DNA of 64,000 nucleotides from Shinisaurus crocodilurus (taxonomy: Eukaryota > Chordata > Lepidosauria > Squamata > Shinisauridae): the NCBI GenBank assembly GCA_021292165.1, contig CM037878.1, forward strand, positions 1,798,001 through 1,862,000, given 5' to 3'. Positions 20,448 through 32,112 of the stretch are shown here, piece after piece; position 1 is the stretch's first letter, and each line of letters opens with the position of its first letter. A model generated the notes under the pieces. The model was given only the letters and a program-made list of their open reading frames with translations. It was not told the DNA's origin and made no database searches. Position numbers and translations under genes: made by a program.

Positions 20448-20795
20448 CAGTGCTTCTCAAATAGTGGGGCGGGCCCCCCAGGGGGGGCGCGAGGCTCCGT
20501 AAAGGGGGGCTCGTTTGACCTCAGTTAAAAGTTTTTTTTAATATTGTGTTCCTTTAAATCCTGTGCTCCTTTAAATCTTTTCTGCTACAGTTAATAAAGC
20601 TATTCTTTGTTGTAAATTGATCCACATTTCTTTCTTTTTTTATTCTCTTATACGTTAATAAGGATACAGTGTTATGCAGAGGTGCACTTATAACAATTTT
20701 ATAGACAAATGATACTATTTACAGTCGCGCGGGGGGGCGCGAAATGTTTTCTTCTTCCTAGGGGGGGCATGACAGAAAATAATTGAGAAGCACTG
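20448..20795. mobile_element. hAT-type non-autonomous element, second copy
   Basis: This is the reverse complement of the 4584-4960 element, with ends CAGTGCTTCTCAA and TTGAGAAGCACTG. The left flank is GACTAACT. The right flank starts CTAACT, consistent with an 8-bp duplication that lost its first two bases. The element lacks the tandem duplication seen in the 4.6-kb copy. Confidence 0.85.
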
Positions 20796-20912
20796 CTAAC
20801 TGAAGTTTCCAGACCATTGCAAAAATCCAAATGGGAGGTCACCAGAGTCTCAACAACTGTTGGAAGGCTATCTCTGGCCAGGTAGGGTCCTAGTTGGCCT
20901 ATCTGCCTAAGC

Positions 20913-21047
20913 CAGTGTTTCTCAACCTTGGGTCCCCAGATGTTTTTGGCCTACAACTCCCAGCATGCCCCAGCCAGCTATGCTGGCTGGGGCATGCTGG
21001 GAGTTGTAGGCCAAAAACATCTGGGGACCCAAGGTTGAGAAACACTG
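20913..21047. mobile_element. hAT-type palindromic miniature element
   Basis: A 135-bp palindrome with ends CAGTGTTTCTCAACC and complement, flanked by the exact repeat GCCTAAGC (20905-20912 and 21048-21055). The copies at 23375 and 62403 have the same length and look the same by eye. Confidence 0.94.
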
Positions 21048-21215
21048 GCCTAAGCTGATGAAAGGTGCTCCGAGCCATCGAGGCCACCTGTGCCTCTAGT
21101 GAAAGTGCTGGATCCAGGAATGGGCCGGCTCCTTCATGGGGTTTGGAACCCCATCCAGAACAGGCCGAATATCCCTTAACTGGCAACAGGTCTCTTCATC
21201 TTGTCTGGATTGAGT

Positions 21216-21335
21216 CTCGTCTTGTGAGGTTGTTGTGAGGATAAAACGGGGAGGAGGAGGGGGAGGAGGATTATGTGCCCCGCATTGTCCCCCTTGGAGG
21301 AAAAGGTGGGATATAAATGTAACAAAATAAAAGTA
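21216..21335 (+). mobile_element. Sauria-type SINE, tail only
   Basis: The blocks GAGGTTGTTGTGAGGATAAA, GAGGAGGATTATGTGCCCC and GGAAAAGGTGGGATATAAAT are followed by AAAATAAAAGTAAGTAAA. This is the 3' half of the family at 12957-13198, without the tRNA-like head. Confidence 0.75.
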
Positions 21336-22771
21336 AGTAAACGAATGAAGGTCACAAAGAAGGGGGAACCAGCTGAGCCAACTCCATCTTGGGGACTACC
21401 TACCCCATCACGTACAGTGCCCATGGGAACTATTTGCTCTGCCCGTGGGATGTCTGGAAGCCCCCATTCACAGATGTCCACAACCCCTACAGGGTAGTAG
21501 GGAGCAGGCACTGCTCCGCCAGAGCCCGTCCCGGATGGTGGCCATGGCAAGTTGAGAGGGGGCAGCTGGCTCTTGCCACAAGTGCTTGACCTGGGTCCAT
21601 GTACATGCCACAGGGCCCCAGAGAGGAGACATCAGAGGCCAAGTGCCTTGCCATAGGGTGCTTCAAAGCAACATGCGTTCCGGAGAGCGGCAGGGCTCTC
21701 TGTGTGAGAGGATGAGGGAGTCCTGGAGGTCCTGAGATTTTCCAGGTATCTGTCAGTGGGGCTTTACAGAGGCTAGAGATGCCTGTGATCTAGTAAGGCA
21801 GCTTTTCTAACTGTCTCATGTTCCCTAAGAGGGTAGGATGACGACCGACCGGAGTCTGGAGATACCTCCAGAGAGGAGCCTCGGGAGGCTGAGAAGGCCA
21901 TCGCCAGTGGCAGCCTTACACTTGCTAAATGCCTGCCGTGCCAGCAGGCAGCCTTGGCAACTCTTGAGTCAGCGTGAGGATCTGCTTTCCATGCTGTGAC
22001 AGAAATTCAAGTAGGCGCTAAATTCTGGAAGCAATGCAGATCTGAGGCAGGGCGGAAGGGCAGGGCCGCACCACTTAATGGTTGTCGTAGAGTCCTATAA
22101 GCCTGCTCACAAGTAGGCAGGAAGGCGGGAGGGGGGGGTGGGGGGGGGCGTAGCAATGGTGACCTCGTCCAGCACAGGAGAACTTGAGAAGTGTGCCTGG
22201 ATTGGACCCCTGCACTTCACCTGCTTGTGGTCAGTCACAGAGGGCTAGAAGCATGGGTCAAATAGATTCCCAGCTGCCAAGACAGTTGCCCCTTTGTGTC
22301 ATATCCAGCACTAGGCAAGGCGAGCAAAGTAAAGCTCGCACTCTGAGGCCGCCCAGGTAGTCAAGCAGGTCCGCGCCCTTCTACACAGGAGACAACAAGA
22401 ACCCGTTTCTTAAGGAGCCTGGAGTTTTAAAATGTTCTGCTGCAGAAGAGCCGCTGTAAAATGCTTAGATTTTCTGCAATGACTTTGGCCCCCAGATCTC
22501 TGAGTCTTGACCTGGTTTCAGAATATCCCACTCTTCTTCAGACAGAAATAGTTGAGACTGGAGTGGCCCAGCCGTTGCATGGGGCAGAGAGGCCAGCGGA
22601 GGAAGGACTTGCCCTACAGATCCGCCTTCCAGTCGGCCACAGGTCTGTAGCGGCAGCAGCAGCGGGACGAAGACAGGCACAGAGACCGGTGGGGGGCCGG
22701 GCGGGGGGAGCGGAACCTGGACCGGACAGGCGCCCAGGGGCAGAAGCAGCATTTGGCGGACGGTCCAGCGT
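21336..22771. other. No gene recognised
   Basis: Mostly unique-looking sequence with G-run expansions at about 22127-22149 and a GC-rich part near 22650-22740. No known domain is visible in any frame. Confidence 0.4.
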
Positions 22772-22908
22772 GGCTCAGCCTTCACCAACCCGGTGCCCCC
22801 CACACGTTTTGGACTGCAACTCCCAGGATTCCTCACCACTGGCCATGCTGGCTGGGGCTGATAGGAGTTGTAGTCCAACACGTCTGGAGGGCACCAGCTT
22901 GGAGAAGG
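22772..22908. mobile_element. Palindromic hAT-like miniature element
   Basis: The inverted arms are CAGCCTTCACCAACCCGGTG...GGACTGCAACTCCCAGG and GGAGTTGTAGTCC...GGCACCAGCTTGGAGAAGGC. The design is like the CAGTGTT group but the sequence differs, so it is a sister family. The flanking 8-mers do not match, so the target duplication has decayed or the ends differ by a few bases. Confidence 0.6.
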
Positions 22909-23200
22909 CTTGATCTATATGGCCACTTCCCAGAAGCAGTCGCTCTGGAGATCTGCTCCATGGGTCTGTGCTGTGTCTTTCATCTATCGCACGCGTGCCC
23001 CACCTTGTCGAAAAGGCACCCGTCTCTGCGCGTCTCTGTCAGGAAGGTGGGCGAGGCTGGGAAGCCGGCTTGCTCAAGGCCACGCTGTGGCTGAGGACAG
23101 ATTTCAGCCCACCTCTCCATGGGCCACATTCCACATTCTGGCTACAACACCAGAGTACACTGGCTTTTGAGTCCAGTTGGCGCTCTGTGTGATAATCAAC

Positions 23201-23202
23201 AG

Positions 23203-23277
<75 letters not shown>
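23201..23277. repeat. (CT)n(CA)n microsatellite
   Basis: A CT tract passes directly into an uninterrupted CA tract of about 25 units. Confidence 0.95.
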
Positions 23278-23279
<2 letters not shown>

Positions 23280-23374
23280 AGAAGCACCAAGCTTCTGACA
23301 CTGGTGTTCTGTCACTGCCATGGTGTAGCCCCCGAGGCCAGCCACGGCTGCCGATCTGAGTCCTTCCTCTAGTC

Positions 23375-23509
23375 CAGTGTTTCTCAACCTTGGGTCCCCA
23401 GATGTTTTTGGCCTACAACTCCCAGCATGCCCCAGCCAGCTATGCTGGCTGGGGCATGCTGGGAGTTGTAGGCCAAAAACATCTGGGGACCCAAGGTTGA
23501 GAAACACTG
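23375..23509. mobile_element. hAT-type palindromic miniature element
   Basis: The same 135-bp palindrome as 20913-21047, flanked by the exact repeat CTCTAGTC (23367-23374 and 23510-23517). Confidence 0.94.
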
Positions 23510-23779
23510 CTCTAGTCTGACTCCAACACTTCCAGCTCCCGGTTTCCAGGTGAGGCCCTGGCCGTGCTGCCGCCGCCGCATTTCACTCCTGCGCTGCCCT
23601 TGGCATGAGGAGGACGGAGCATTTCCAGCCTCAGCCTGTTTGAGGGGTTGATGGTGAACTTGCCGCAAGGGCCGCGACGGACGGAAGAGGCTTGAGAAGG
23701 CCGCCTCGCTTCCTTCCAGCATCTTCGCAGCTTCTGAGCTTCCATGTGGAAAGCTCTGCTTCAGTTTTATATTAATTAC

Positions 23780-23934
23780 AGGGCCCACTTAAGGGTTTTA
23801 TTCCAGAGAGTTTAATGAAAAGGCTTTTCATAAGTAATGGCGGAGTATAAAACAGCACCCGCTGTCACACCAAGATTGCTGTAAATGGACTATAATTAAC
23901 ACCTTCAGGAATGGACTCAAAGCCACATTTGGTG

Positions 23935-23965
<31 letters not shown>

Positions 23966-24440
23966 ACTCACTCACACACACCTTTCTAAAAGTGTGATTA
24001 AAAGCTTGGGGAAGTGGCGGGGTGTGGGTGGTTGGGTGGAGTGGAGAGGAGGAAGAGGCCGGGATGAAAGCAAATGAAATATACACGGGTTGATTCAACC
24101 TGTTTGGGCTGATAAACAGCCTGGCCCAGCCGTGTGCCGGATGCTTGACCCTATATATCTTGGTAATGAAGTCCGCTGAGAAGCCCCCTCCCCCCCCTGG
24201 GCCTTTGTGACAGAGGAGCCGGGAGCAAGCTGGCCGGCGCTGACGGGGGGGGGGGCTGTCACTGCCTTTTCCAGGTCACAGACTACGGAGGGCAATTAAG
24301 CGCCATTGGGGGCCCCCGGCTGGGTAGGCCAGGTACCTAAATCATTGCCGGCCTCACGCTTCACCGTGATGAATGGTGGTGGGGAGCGAAACATGAATCT
24401 GGGCTAATCAGCTTGAGCACTGGCTTGCTTTATTTAGTAA
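23780..24440. promoter_or_regulatory. Candidate conserved non-coding stretch
   Basis: Low-repeat sequence with homeodomain-like and AT-rich sites (AGTTTAATGAAAAGG, GACTATAATTAACACC, GGCAATTAAGCGCCATTG, TTTAGTAATTAACTAG). It is split by a (CT)n(CA)n tract at 23935-23985 and C and G runs. No coding frame is recognised. The regulatory reading is inference. Confidence 0.22.
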
Positions 24441-24639
24441 TTAACTAGTTATTTGGGAAGGGGAAAGAAAAGGATCCATGAGCCTCCGCAATAGTGCAGA
24501 CAGAGCGGCCGTCCAGCAGGGAACAGCACGCGGCTGCAAGCGATCTCTGCAGAGTGGGAGCAGTTTGTGCCTTGTCAATGACCAGCCCTGGCAAATGCTG
24601 AGCAGCGGCCCCCGAGCCATGTCAGGGAAGCTCCGGAGC

Positions 24640-24965
24640 CCAGCCAGGCGCACTGAAGGAGGGCGGCCGCCCCTGCCAGGCGCCCAGGGGAGGGCCTTTT
24701 CTGTGGCGGCCCCCGTACTGTGGAACTCTCTCCCGAGTGACCTCCGCCATGCCCCCTCTCTGATGAGCTTCCGTCGCTCATTAAAAACCTGGTTGTTCAG
24801 GCGGGAATATGGGGTGGGTTAAGATTTTAAAATTTTTATATTGTTTTAATGTATTTTATTGTATTTATGTATTTTATTGTGTGTACATCGCCCAGGGTGG
24901 CCGGTTGCCGGCCAGATGGGCGATAAATAAATATTAATAATAAATAATAAATAAATAATAAATTC
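24640..24965 (+). mobile_element. L2-type LINE 3' end
   Basis: The plus-strand frame gives AFSVAAPVLWNSLPSDLRHA, SLMSFRRSLKTWLF and REYGVG, then a stop. The 3' untranslated region with CATCGCCCAGGGTGGCCGG and GCCAGATGGGCGATAAAT follows, then the AATA tail. The copy is 5'-truncated, so only the last about 60 codons remain. Confidence 0.85.
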
Positions 24966-26797
24966 GCGAGCAGCAAGCGCCGAGGCCAGGCCTACACAGG
25001 AGGGCGGGGAAGGGGCGGGCCGGGCGGCTTGCTGGTGCTGGCTCAGGGGTGCTGCACCTTTTTCAGGCCGAGGGCCGCGTTGCATTTCAGAGAAGCTCTC
25101 GGGGGCCGCGTTCCAGTGGGGGGGGGGCAAAGGGGGGGGGCAAAATACCAAAAAGAATCAACATAGTGTGTAGCTCAAAGCTCTTACTGCCGGAAACGAG
25201 GCCTCAGGAATGACATTTCAACTTTTTAAAATGGGGAAGAAATCACGCAAAGCCCAGGAAACCACTAAATGGCAGGCAGTTGTGGGTGGGAGGGAGCAGG
25301 AATCGCCTGGTGATGTGGGGAGAGGGAGTGTGGGCATCCGGAGAAACCCAGATGGCCAGGCGTGGCCCCAGGCCTGAGGTGCCACGTTCCCCGTAGCCGC
25401 CAGCTCCTCTGACCTCCGCCCACAGCACGGGAAGCAGGCCTGGCGCATCTGGCTGCGGCGGCTGTGAGCCCCAGAAAGCAAAGGGGCCTTGAACATTGGG
25501 GGGGGGGGGACTCCTGCCAGAGGCATCCAGAGTGACTGGGAAATGGGTGGAATTGTGCAAGGTCTGCCTTTTCAAAAAAAGGAAAGGAAAGGATCCGGTT
25601 CAGACGGAGGAGCCCAGACTGAAGGGCCTTTGCCCAAATAATCTATGTTGAGGAAGTTAGTCCCTTTTGACCTAATTGGGGCTCATTTGCATACGAAGCG
25701 GGGGGGGGGCTCTCCCACACGGAGCTACGCCCCCACTCCACTCTGCCTTCCAGTGACTCCAGTGTGACCCTCGGCACCCCTGAGCCCCGAAGGTGGGGAG
25801 ATGAGAACATCCACATGGTGCTTTGTGGCAGAGGAAGACCCCCCCGTGCCTGCCTGCCTGCCTGCCTCCAGGGCCCCCTCATCTGCCTCGGCCCCCACAA
25901 GCTCCCCCCCCCCCCACTTTTACAAATGGGGTGGTGGCGGCCTTGTTGTGGGAAGAGCCAGTGGCAGCTAGAGGCCCCCTCGCTCGCTGCCACGGCCGGC
26001 GGTGCCTCTGTAACTGCCACCCTTGTTCTGCCCTGAAAGCACGAGCACGTTCTGTCCCGAAGATGCCCGGGCGCCGGCAGCTGCTTCGGTGGTCAAAGGA
26101 AGCGCCGGGGAGACAATCAGGCGACTCGCCCTCCAGTGCCGTCACTTCTCACTCGCCACAGTAAGTGCCTCCCCCGTGATCAGCGAGAGCTGTGATGAGG
26201 GGTGGGGCGGGGGGGCACTCATTCAGGAAGAGTCAGGGTGGGGTTTCCAGGGGACCCTGACGGCGGCGCCCCCGCTTCTGTTTCCTGGGGCCTCACCATA
26301 ACACTATGCGCGCCACGCGTTGCCCGGGGGAAAAGAGGAGCTGTGCTGGGCAGGAGCAGGGGAGGCTGAGAACATGCGCATGGCTCTCAAATATTTTTAA
26401 ATGCCAGATAGAAACAGGGTGCTGGCGGGCGGGCGGGGGGGATTGGCTGAGGACAGAAAGGAAGCCCGGCTTTCATTATTCTCTCTTTATTTTAAAGCGT
26501 TATGGCCAAGGTGGTGAGCGACGTATCAAAGAACAGCATACAAACGCAACTGCAAGAGCATCGCACGTAACAACCCCCCTTGGGGCCGAGTTCCACTGTT
26601 GGGCTGCAGACACCAAGAAGGGGCCCGGGCTGGCCCTGTGGGTTGGCAGCGTGAGGCCATTGCCGCAGGCGGTGGGGGTGGCGTGGCGGCGGCGGCGGCG
26701 GCACAAAGGCCCCCTGCCTGCCCCCCCCAGCTGTTCCCATCCTTGTGACTGGCAGCTCTGCTCAACTGCTGGGGGGTTGTTGTGGGCCAGCCGTCTT
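24966..26797. other. No gene; one hAT fragment
   Basis: At 25040-25110 a hAT fragment reads CTTTTTCAGGCCGAGGGCCG. The rest is GC-rich with G and C runs (25119-25139, 25499-25510, 25904-25916) and a CGG run at 26687-26701. An ATTTGCAT octamer lies at 25685-25692. There is no convincing coding sequence. Confidence 0.35.
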
Positions 26798-26854
26798 GAA
26801 ATGCTGGGAGTTGTAGGCCAAAAACATCTGGGGACCCAAGGTTGGAGAACACTG
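26798..26854. mobile_element. hAT-type miniature element, right half
   Basis: ATGCTGGGAGTTGTAGGCC, then AACATCTGGGGACCCAAGG and TTGGAGAACACTG, match the right arm of the 135-bp family. The left arm is missing or too decayed to see. Confidence 0.75.
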
Positions 26855-27722
26855 AACTAGCTGGGGCTCAAGGCTGCAAGCACTTTGCCTGCCGCAGAGA
26901 CCTCGCTTTCACCGCTGCTCTTGCGCTCTCTGAGGGCTCATCCAGGTGGACCGGCGGTCACTGGACCAGCCTCCGGCTTCTCCTTTGCTTGAGCGGCTGC
27001 TCTGGGCGCTGCGCTCGCTGCTCTTCTGCCAGGGTCTTTGTTTCGGGGGCTGCTCTTTCTCCCCTCTCTGGGACTCATTGATGACTGGCCAGTTGTCAAA
27101 GTTGTCTTGATCCTGATCCTGGAATCTTTTGCTCAGGTGTGTTTTCTTTGTGCGAGCGTGGAAAATAAACCATATATACATGGAATTTATCCGAACACTC
27201 AGTTTATTTGCAACGCGTTGGAAGAAACTTCCACGGACAGTTTCTCTCCCTGTGTGACATGGCGCACCTCTTTTATGAGGCACTGCAGGTCAGACAGCAC
27301 TGACTGGTTCATTGGGTTACTAGGAAAGCTGTCGAGTAGATTGGCTACCTACAAAAGTGCCTTATCTACAAACACAGACTAGTTTCTACATTCTTAACAT
27401 TCCCCTCTTCCTGTTTCACATCCCAAAAAACGGTTTCCACACGAGCACTCCACAGCTTCCTTCGGTTACATCTCGGACTCTGTCCACTATCTGGGACAGT
27501 CTCATAGGACCTATCCTCCATGCATCTTCAGTGGTGGTCTCTTGCCATTCTTTCACGTGTGGTTGTACCCAGCCCTTTCCCCCTCGGCTCTGCGCAGCGG
27601 TCTCCGGTCCTAGCCTCCTTGGTTACACTGTGATTCCGTTTCTGGTGTCTGCCTTTTCAACTGCTTCCAAGCACAGCCACCCCAACCACCACCACCCCCG
27701 GGGCTGTAGCGGCACACACTCT
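26855..27722. other. No gene recognised
   Basis: An AATAAA lies near 27163 and the stretch has open frames on both strands, but no domain, exon or repeat hallmark stands out. Confidence 0.35.
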
Positions 27723-28203
27723 CATAGAATCATAGAATCATAGAAAAGTAGAGTTGGAAGGGGCCTACAAGGCCATCGAGTCCAACCCCCTGCTCAATGC
27801 AGGAATCTAGGTCAAAGCATCTCTGACAGATGTCTGTCCAGCTGCACCTTGAATGCCTCCAGAGTGGGAGAGCCCACCACCTCCCTAGGTAGTTGATTCC
27901 ATTGTCTTATTGCTCTGACAGTCAGGAAATTTTTCCTGATGTTTAGGTGGAATCTAGGTTCCTGTAACTTGAGCCCATTATTCCGTGTCCTGCAAACTGG
28001 GATGATCGAGAAGAGATCCTGGCCCTCCTCTGTGTGACATCCCTTCAAGTACTGGAAGAGTGCGATCATATCTCCCCTCAGTCTCTTCTTCTGAAGGCTA
28101 AACATGCCCAGTTCTTTCAGTCTCTCCTCATAGGGCCTTGTTTCCAGTCCCTTTATCATCCTTGTTGCCCTCCTCTGAACCCTCTCCAGTTTGTCTATGT
28201 CCT
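27723..28203 (-). mobile_element. CR1 LINE 3' end
   Basis: The complement octamers (ATAGAATC) at 27724-27742 mark the 3' terminus. The minus-strand frame then gives [46 protein letters not shown] and [13 protein letters not shown]. The copy is 5'-truncated at about 28203, just after DKLERVQRR. Confidence 0.92.
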
Positions 28204-28519
28204 CTCTCACAGGCAGCAGTGCCTTAGTTCTTTGGGCTGGGCTACTGCCTGTTCCTTGGGAGGGAGTGTTGCAGCTCGCCAAAAGAGCCAGGTGAAGACC
28301 CCCTGCACCCTTGTTTGCCCTCGGCAAGAGTCTCTCGGCTCTCTTTGCCAGTGATCCAGCCTTCCCATTGCACTGTGGGTGCCTGGAGGGTGACAGCTTG
28401 GGCTGGAATTCCTATTTAGTGCAGAGTTTTATCTGAATTCTCTGAAGGTGAATTGTGGACCATTGTCTGAGAGCAGAGGGAGGTTCCAGATGAGGCTTTC
28501 ATTGTGCAACCGTCCTGGA

Positions 28520-28612
28520 GTTTGTTCCACAATTGGGGAGCCACCACCAAGAATGCCTGCCCTTGTTGCCACCTTCCAAGCTCCCTCAGAGGAGGGCCTT
28601 TGATGATGATGT
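28520..28612 (-). mobile_element. L2-like LINE fragment
   Basis: The complement encodes a block of the AFLVVAPQLWNKL type, related to the AFSVAAPxLWNSL motif of the L2-type copies. It abuts the 3' end of the next CR1. Confidence 0.45.
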
Positions 28613-31408
28613 ATAGAATCACAGAATAGTAGAATTGGAAGGGTCATCGAGTCCAACCCCCTACTCAGTGCAGGAATCCAAGTCAAAGCATCCCTGACAG
28701 ATGGCTGTCCAGCTGCACCTAGAATGCCTCCACTGTGGGCGAGCCCACAACCTCCCTACGTACTTGGTTCCATTGTCATTTCGCTCTAACAGTCAGGAAA
28801 TTTTTCCTGATGTCCAGGCAGAGTCTGGCTTCCTGTAACTTCAGCCCATTATTCCGTGTGCTGCAATCTGCGATAGTCAAGAAGAGATCCTGACCCCCCT
28901 CTGTGTGACAACCTTTCAAGTATTTGAAGAGTGCTATCATATCTCTCCTCAGTCTTCTCTTCTGAAGGCTAAACATGCCCAGTTCTTTCAGTCTCTCCTC
29001 ATAGGGCCTTGTTTCCAGTCCCTTGATCATCCTTGTTGCCCTCCTCTGAACCCTCTCCAGTTTGTCTACGTCCTTCTTAAAGTGTGGTGCCCAGAACTGG
29101 ATGCAGTACTCAAGATGAGGCCTGACCAGTGCTGAGTAAAGAGGAATTATCACTTCATGCGATTTGGAAGCTATACTTCTATTAATGCAGCCCAAAACAG
29201 CATTTGCCTTCTTTGCAGCCACATCGCATTGCTGGCTCATATTCAGTTTGTGATCTACCACAATTCCAAGATCCTTCTCACTTGTAGTATTGTTGAGCCA
29301 AGTGTCCCCCATTCTGTAACTCTGCATTTGGTTTCTTCTTCCTAAGTGAAGCACTTGGCATTTATCCCTGTTAAATTTCATTCTGTTGTTTTCGGCCCAG
29401 TGCTCCAACCTATCGAGATCACTTTGAATTTTGTTTCTGTCTTCCAGAGTATTAGCTGTTCCACCCAATTTTGTGTCATCTGCAAATCTGATAAGCATTC
29501 TCTGCACCTTCTCATCCAAGTCATTAATAAAAATGTTGAAGAGCACTGGGCCTAGGACCGAGCCCTGTCGTACCCTGCTCTTTACTTCTCCCCAGTTTGA
29601 GAAGGAACCATTGATAAGCACTCTTTGAGTCCGATTCTGTAGCCAATTGTGGATCCACCTGATAGTTGTTCCATCCAGCCCACTCTTAGCTAGCTTGCTA
29701 ATCAGGATATCATGAGGCACTTTGTCGAAAGCTTTGCTGAAGTCCAGATATATGATGTCCACAGCATTCCCACAGTCCACAAGGGAGGTTACCCGATCAA
29801 AAAATGAGATCAGATTAGTCTGGCAGGATTTGTTCTTGACTGGGTGGCTGGGTGACCGGCCAGATGGGCGATTAATAAATATAATAAATAAATAAAATTG
29901 ACAAATCCATGCTGGCTTCTAGTAATCACTGCATTGTTTTCAAGGTGCTTGCAGACTGACTTCTTTATAATCTGCTCCAAAATTTTCCCAGGGATTGATG
30001 TCAGACTGACTGGTCTGTAGTTCCCAGCTTCCTCCTTCTTGCCCTTTTTGAAGATAGGAACAACATTTGCCCTCCTCCAGTCATCTGGACTTCACTTGTC
30101 CTCCATGATTTCTCAAAGATAATAGACAGTGGTTCTGAGAGTTCTTCTGCCAGTTCCTTTATTACTCTAGGATGCATTTGGTTGGGCCCTGGAGATTTGA
30201 ACTTGTTCAAATTAATCAGGTGCTCCTTGACCATTTGCCTTTCAATCTCAAGCTGCGATCCTGCCCCTTCAGTCTGCACTTCAGGTTTGCCAGGGGGGAC
30301 ATAGACCTTCTTTCAGGAGAAGGCCGAGCCGAAGTAGGAATTGAACACTTCTGCCTTTTCTTTGTCATCTGTTATCATTTTGCCATCATCACTGCGTAGT
30401 TGAACCACCATTTCTTTCCTATCTTTTACTATGCATGTATCTGAAGAAAGCTTTCTTGTTGTTTTTAGCATCCCTCGCTAACCTTAGCTCATTCTCAGCT
30501 TTAGCCTTCCTGACACTATTCCTGCAGTTCTGTGCCACCTGCCTGTACTCTTCCCTTGTAGCCTGTCCTTCCTTCCACTTCCTATATGTGTCCTTTTTTG
30601 TTTTCAGGTCATCTCTGAGATTTTTGTGAAGCCACATTAGCTTCTTCTGTTGCCCTCTGCCTTTTTTCCTTCTGGGAATTGTTTGCAATTGCGCCTTTAG
30701 AATTTCCTTTTTTAAAACTCCCACCCATCTTGGACTCCTTTTCTCATTAGACTCGCTTGTCATGGGACCTTACTTATCATTGTTCTGAGTTTGTTAAAAT
30801 TGGCTATCCTAAAATCCAGGGTACGCGTTTGGCTACACTCAGCTTTTGCTTCCCTTAGAATCAAGAACTCAAGTATAACATGGTCACTTTCCCCCAGAGT
30901 TCCCGAAACTGCCACTTTATCCACTAACTCATCTCTGTTGGTTAGAATCAGGTCAAGGATAGCAGATCCTCTAGTTCCTTCCTCCACTTTCTGTAGGAGG
31001 AAGTTATCAGCAGCACAGCTCAGGAATTTCTTGGAGGGGCCATGTTTGGCTGAATAAGTCTCCCAACAGATATCAGGGAAATTGAAGTCCCCCATTACTA
31101 CCACATCGTGCCTCCTTGAAACAATGGCAATTTGCTTTTCAAAAGTTTCATCCTCGTCTTCTCCTTGATTGGGTGGTCGGTAGTAGACTCCAACCGCCAT
31201 GTTTGTTTTATTCTTTGCCCCCTTTATTTTAACCCAGATGCTCTCAATGGGGCTGCCAAGCTCCTCTTCCTGTATCTCTGTGCAGAGACATGTATTTTTA
31301 ACATACAACACTCCACCTCCCTTTCTGTTGCTTCTGTTCTTTTTGAACATGTTATATCCTTCAATTGCTGTATTCCAGTCATAGGAGCCATCCCACCAGG
31401 TTTCAGTT
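28613..31408 (-). mobile_element. Long CR1 LINE with endonuclease and reverse transcriptase remnants
   Basis: This is the most complete CR1 copy, read from about 31408 down. The endonuclease part includes [25 protein letters not shown] and the [15 protein letters not shown] metal-site block. Then come a basic linker, the reverse transcriptase start (SPGPNQMHPRVIKELAEEL) and YLDFSKAFDKVPHD. RQGSVLGPVLF and the catalytic LIRFADDTKLGG (near 29469-29495) follow, then the C-terminus ending near 28776. Frameshifts and stops break it (for example near 30760 and 30001), so it is dead. It lacks the ORF1 region and a 5' end. An L2 tail is inserted at 29838-29893. Confidence 0.93.
29838..29893 (+). mobile_element. 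Tiny L2 3'-tail insertion inside CR1
   Basis: CR1 should read continuously from TTGTTCTTGAC to ACAAATCCATGC, as at 56975-57005 in the other copy. Instead about 55 bp of L2 3' end intervenes (ACCGGCCAGATGGGCGATTA followed by ATAAATAAATAAA), flanked by TTGAC on both sides. This looks like a severely 5'-truncated L2 insertion in the opposite orientation to its CR1 host. Confidence 0.8.
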
Positions 31409-31556
31409 CTTTCACAGTAGCAACTGTGGAAATTTGAAGCCTCAGCGGGGGGCGATGTCCAGGGGGGTACCCGCCCTGGACATTGCCTCAGCCAAGGCTC
31501 CAAATCCCTCCCTCCCCCCTGCCGCTTTGGTTCCTCTTGACAGCTTGCAGGTGCTG
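31409..31556. other. Short spacer
   Basis: A short hairpin-like GTCCAGGGGGGTACC / GCCCTGGAC lies at about 31459-31482. Nothing else is recognised. Confidence 0.4.
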
Positions 31557-31890
31557 AGCTCTTTAGAGAAACCAACGGTGTAAGTAATCTTGTGGTGTGA
31601 ACAGCGTTTTTTGGGGCGGGGATTTATACCCCCTTTGCAGCCAGATCCTCATCTCCCCCCCCTCCCAACTGTCACCCCACCCCACCCCACCCCGGCACTC
31701 ACACACACACACACACACACACACAGATTTGCCCCTGAATGGGAGAGCCCACTTTTATGTGGAGATGAGGCATGGCCAGAGGTTCCCAACGGGGTGCACA
31801 TTTTGCATTTTGTCCTGAGCCTCTAGGAGCCAGGAAAGTGCAAAAGCCCTTCTCCCCCTTTTTCCTTGGGAAAAGGAGTTTTGACAGCTA
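31557..31890 (-). repeat. Unclassified hairpin-rich repeat, copy 2, left arm
   Basis: Read on the minus strand, this arm gives the same blocks as 33936-34165: CACTTTCCT, CCTAG, GTGCAAAATG-type, GAGATGAGGATCTGGCTG, CAAAGGGGGTATAAATCCCC and GGTTTCTCT. It is the inverted partner of the right arm across the Tc1 element. A (CA)n tract sits at 31699-31724 between GGCACTC and AGATTTGCCCC, the same position as the (GT)n tract in the 38.2-kb fragment. Confidence 0.55.
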
Positions 31891-32112
31891 CAGTGCCTTG
31901 CAGAAGTATTCACCTCTCTTTGACCTTTCCACATTTTCTTGTGTTACAACCTGGAACTGAAATGGATTTAATTGCCATTGTTACCACTTGATGTACAGAA
32001 GATACTCAGTACTGTGAAGATGCAAAACATTTTTACTGTGGCACCAAAATTAACAAAAATAAACTGGCACTTGTTGGTTGCAGAAGTATTCACCCGCTGT
32101 GCTGGGACATGC

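Larger units (their letters stand above)
20100..21180 (-). mobile_element. LINE (L2-like) fragment split by two hAT elements
   Basis: On the minus strand the sequence carries the non-catalytic C-terminal region of an L2-like LINE. The plus strand shows AGAGTTTTAAAGGCTGAGAC, CAGACTGGCAGCCAATTCAG and ATTTTGGACTAACT, the last continuing after the first hAT element as ACTGAAGTTTCCAGACC. The frame is ruined by stops. The two insertions at 20448 and 20913 therefore postdate this LINE. Confidence 0.55.
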
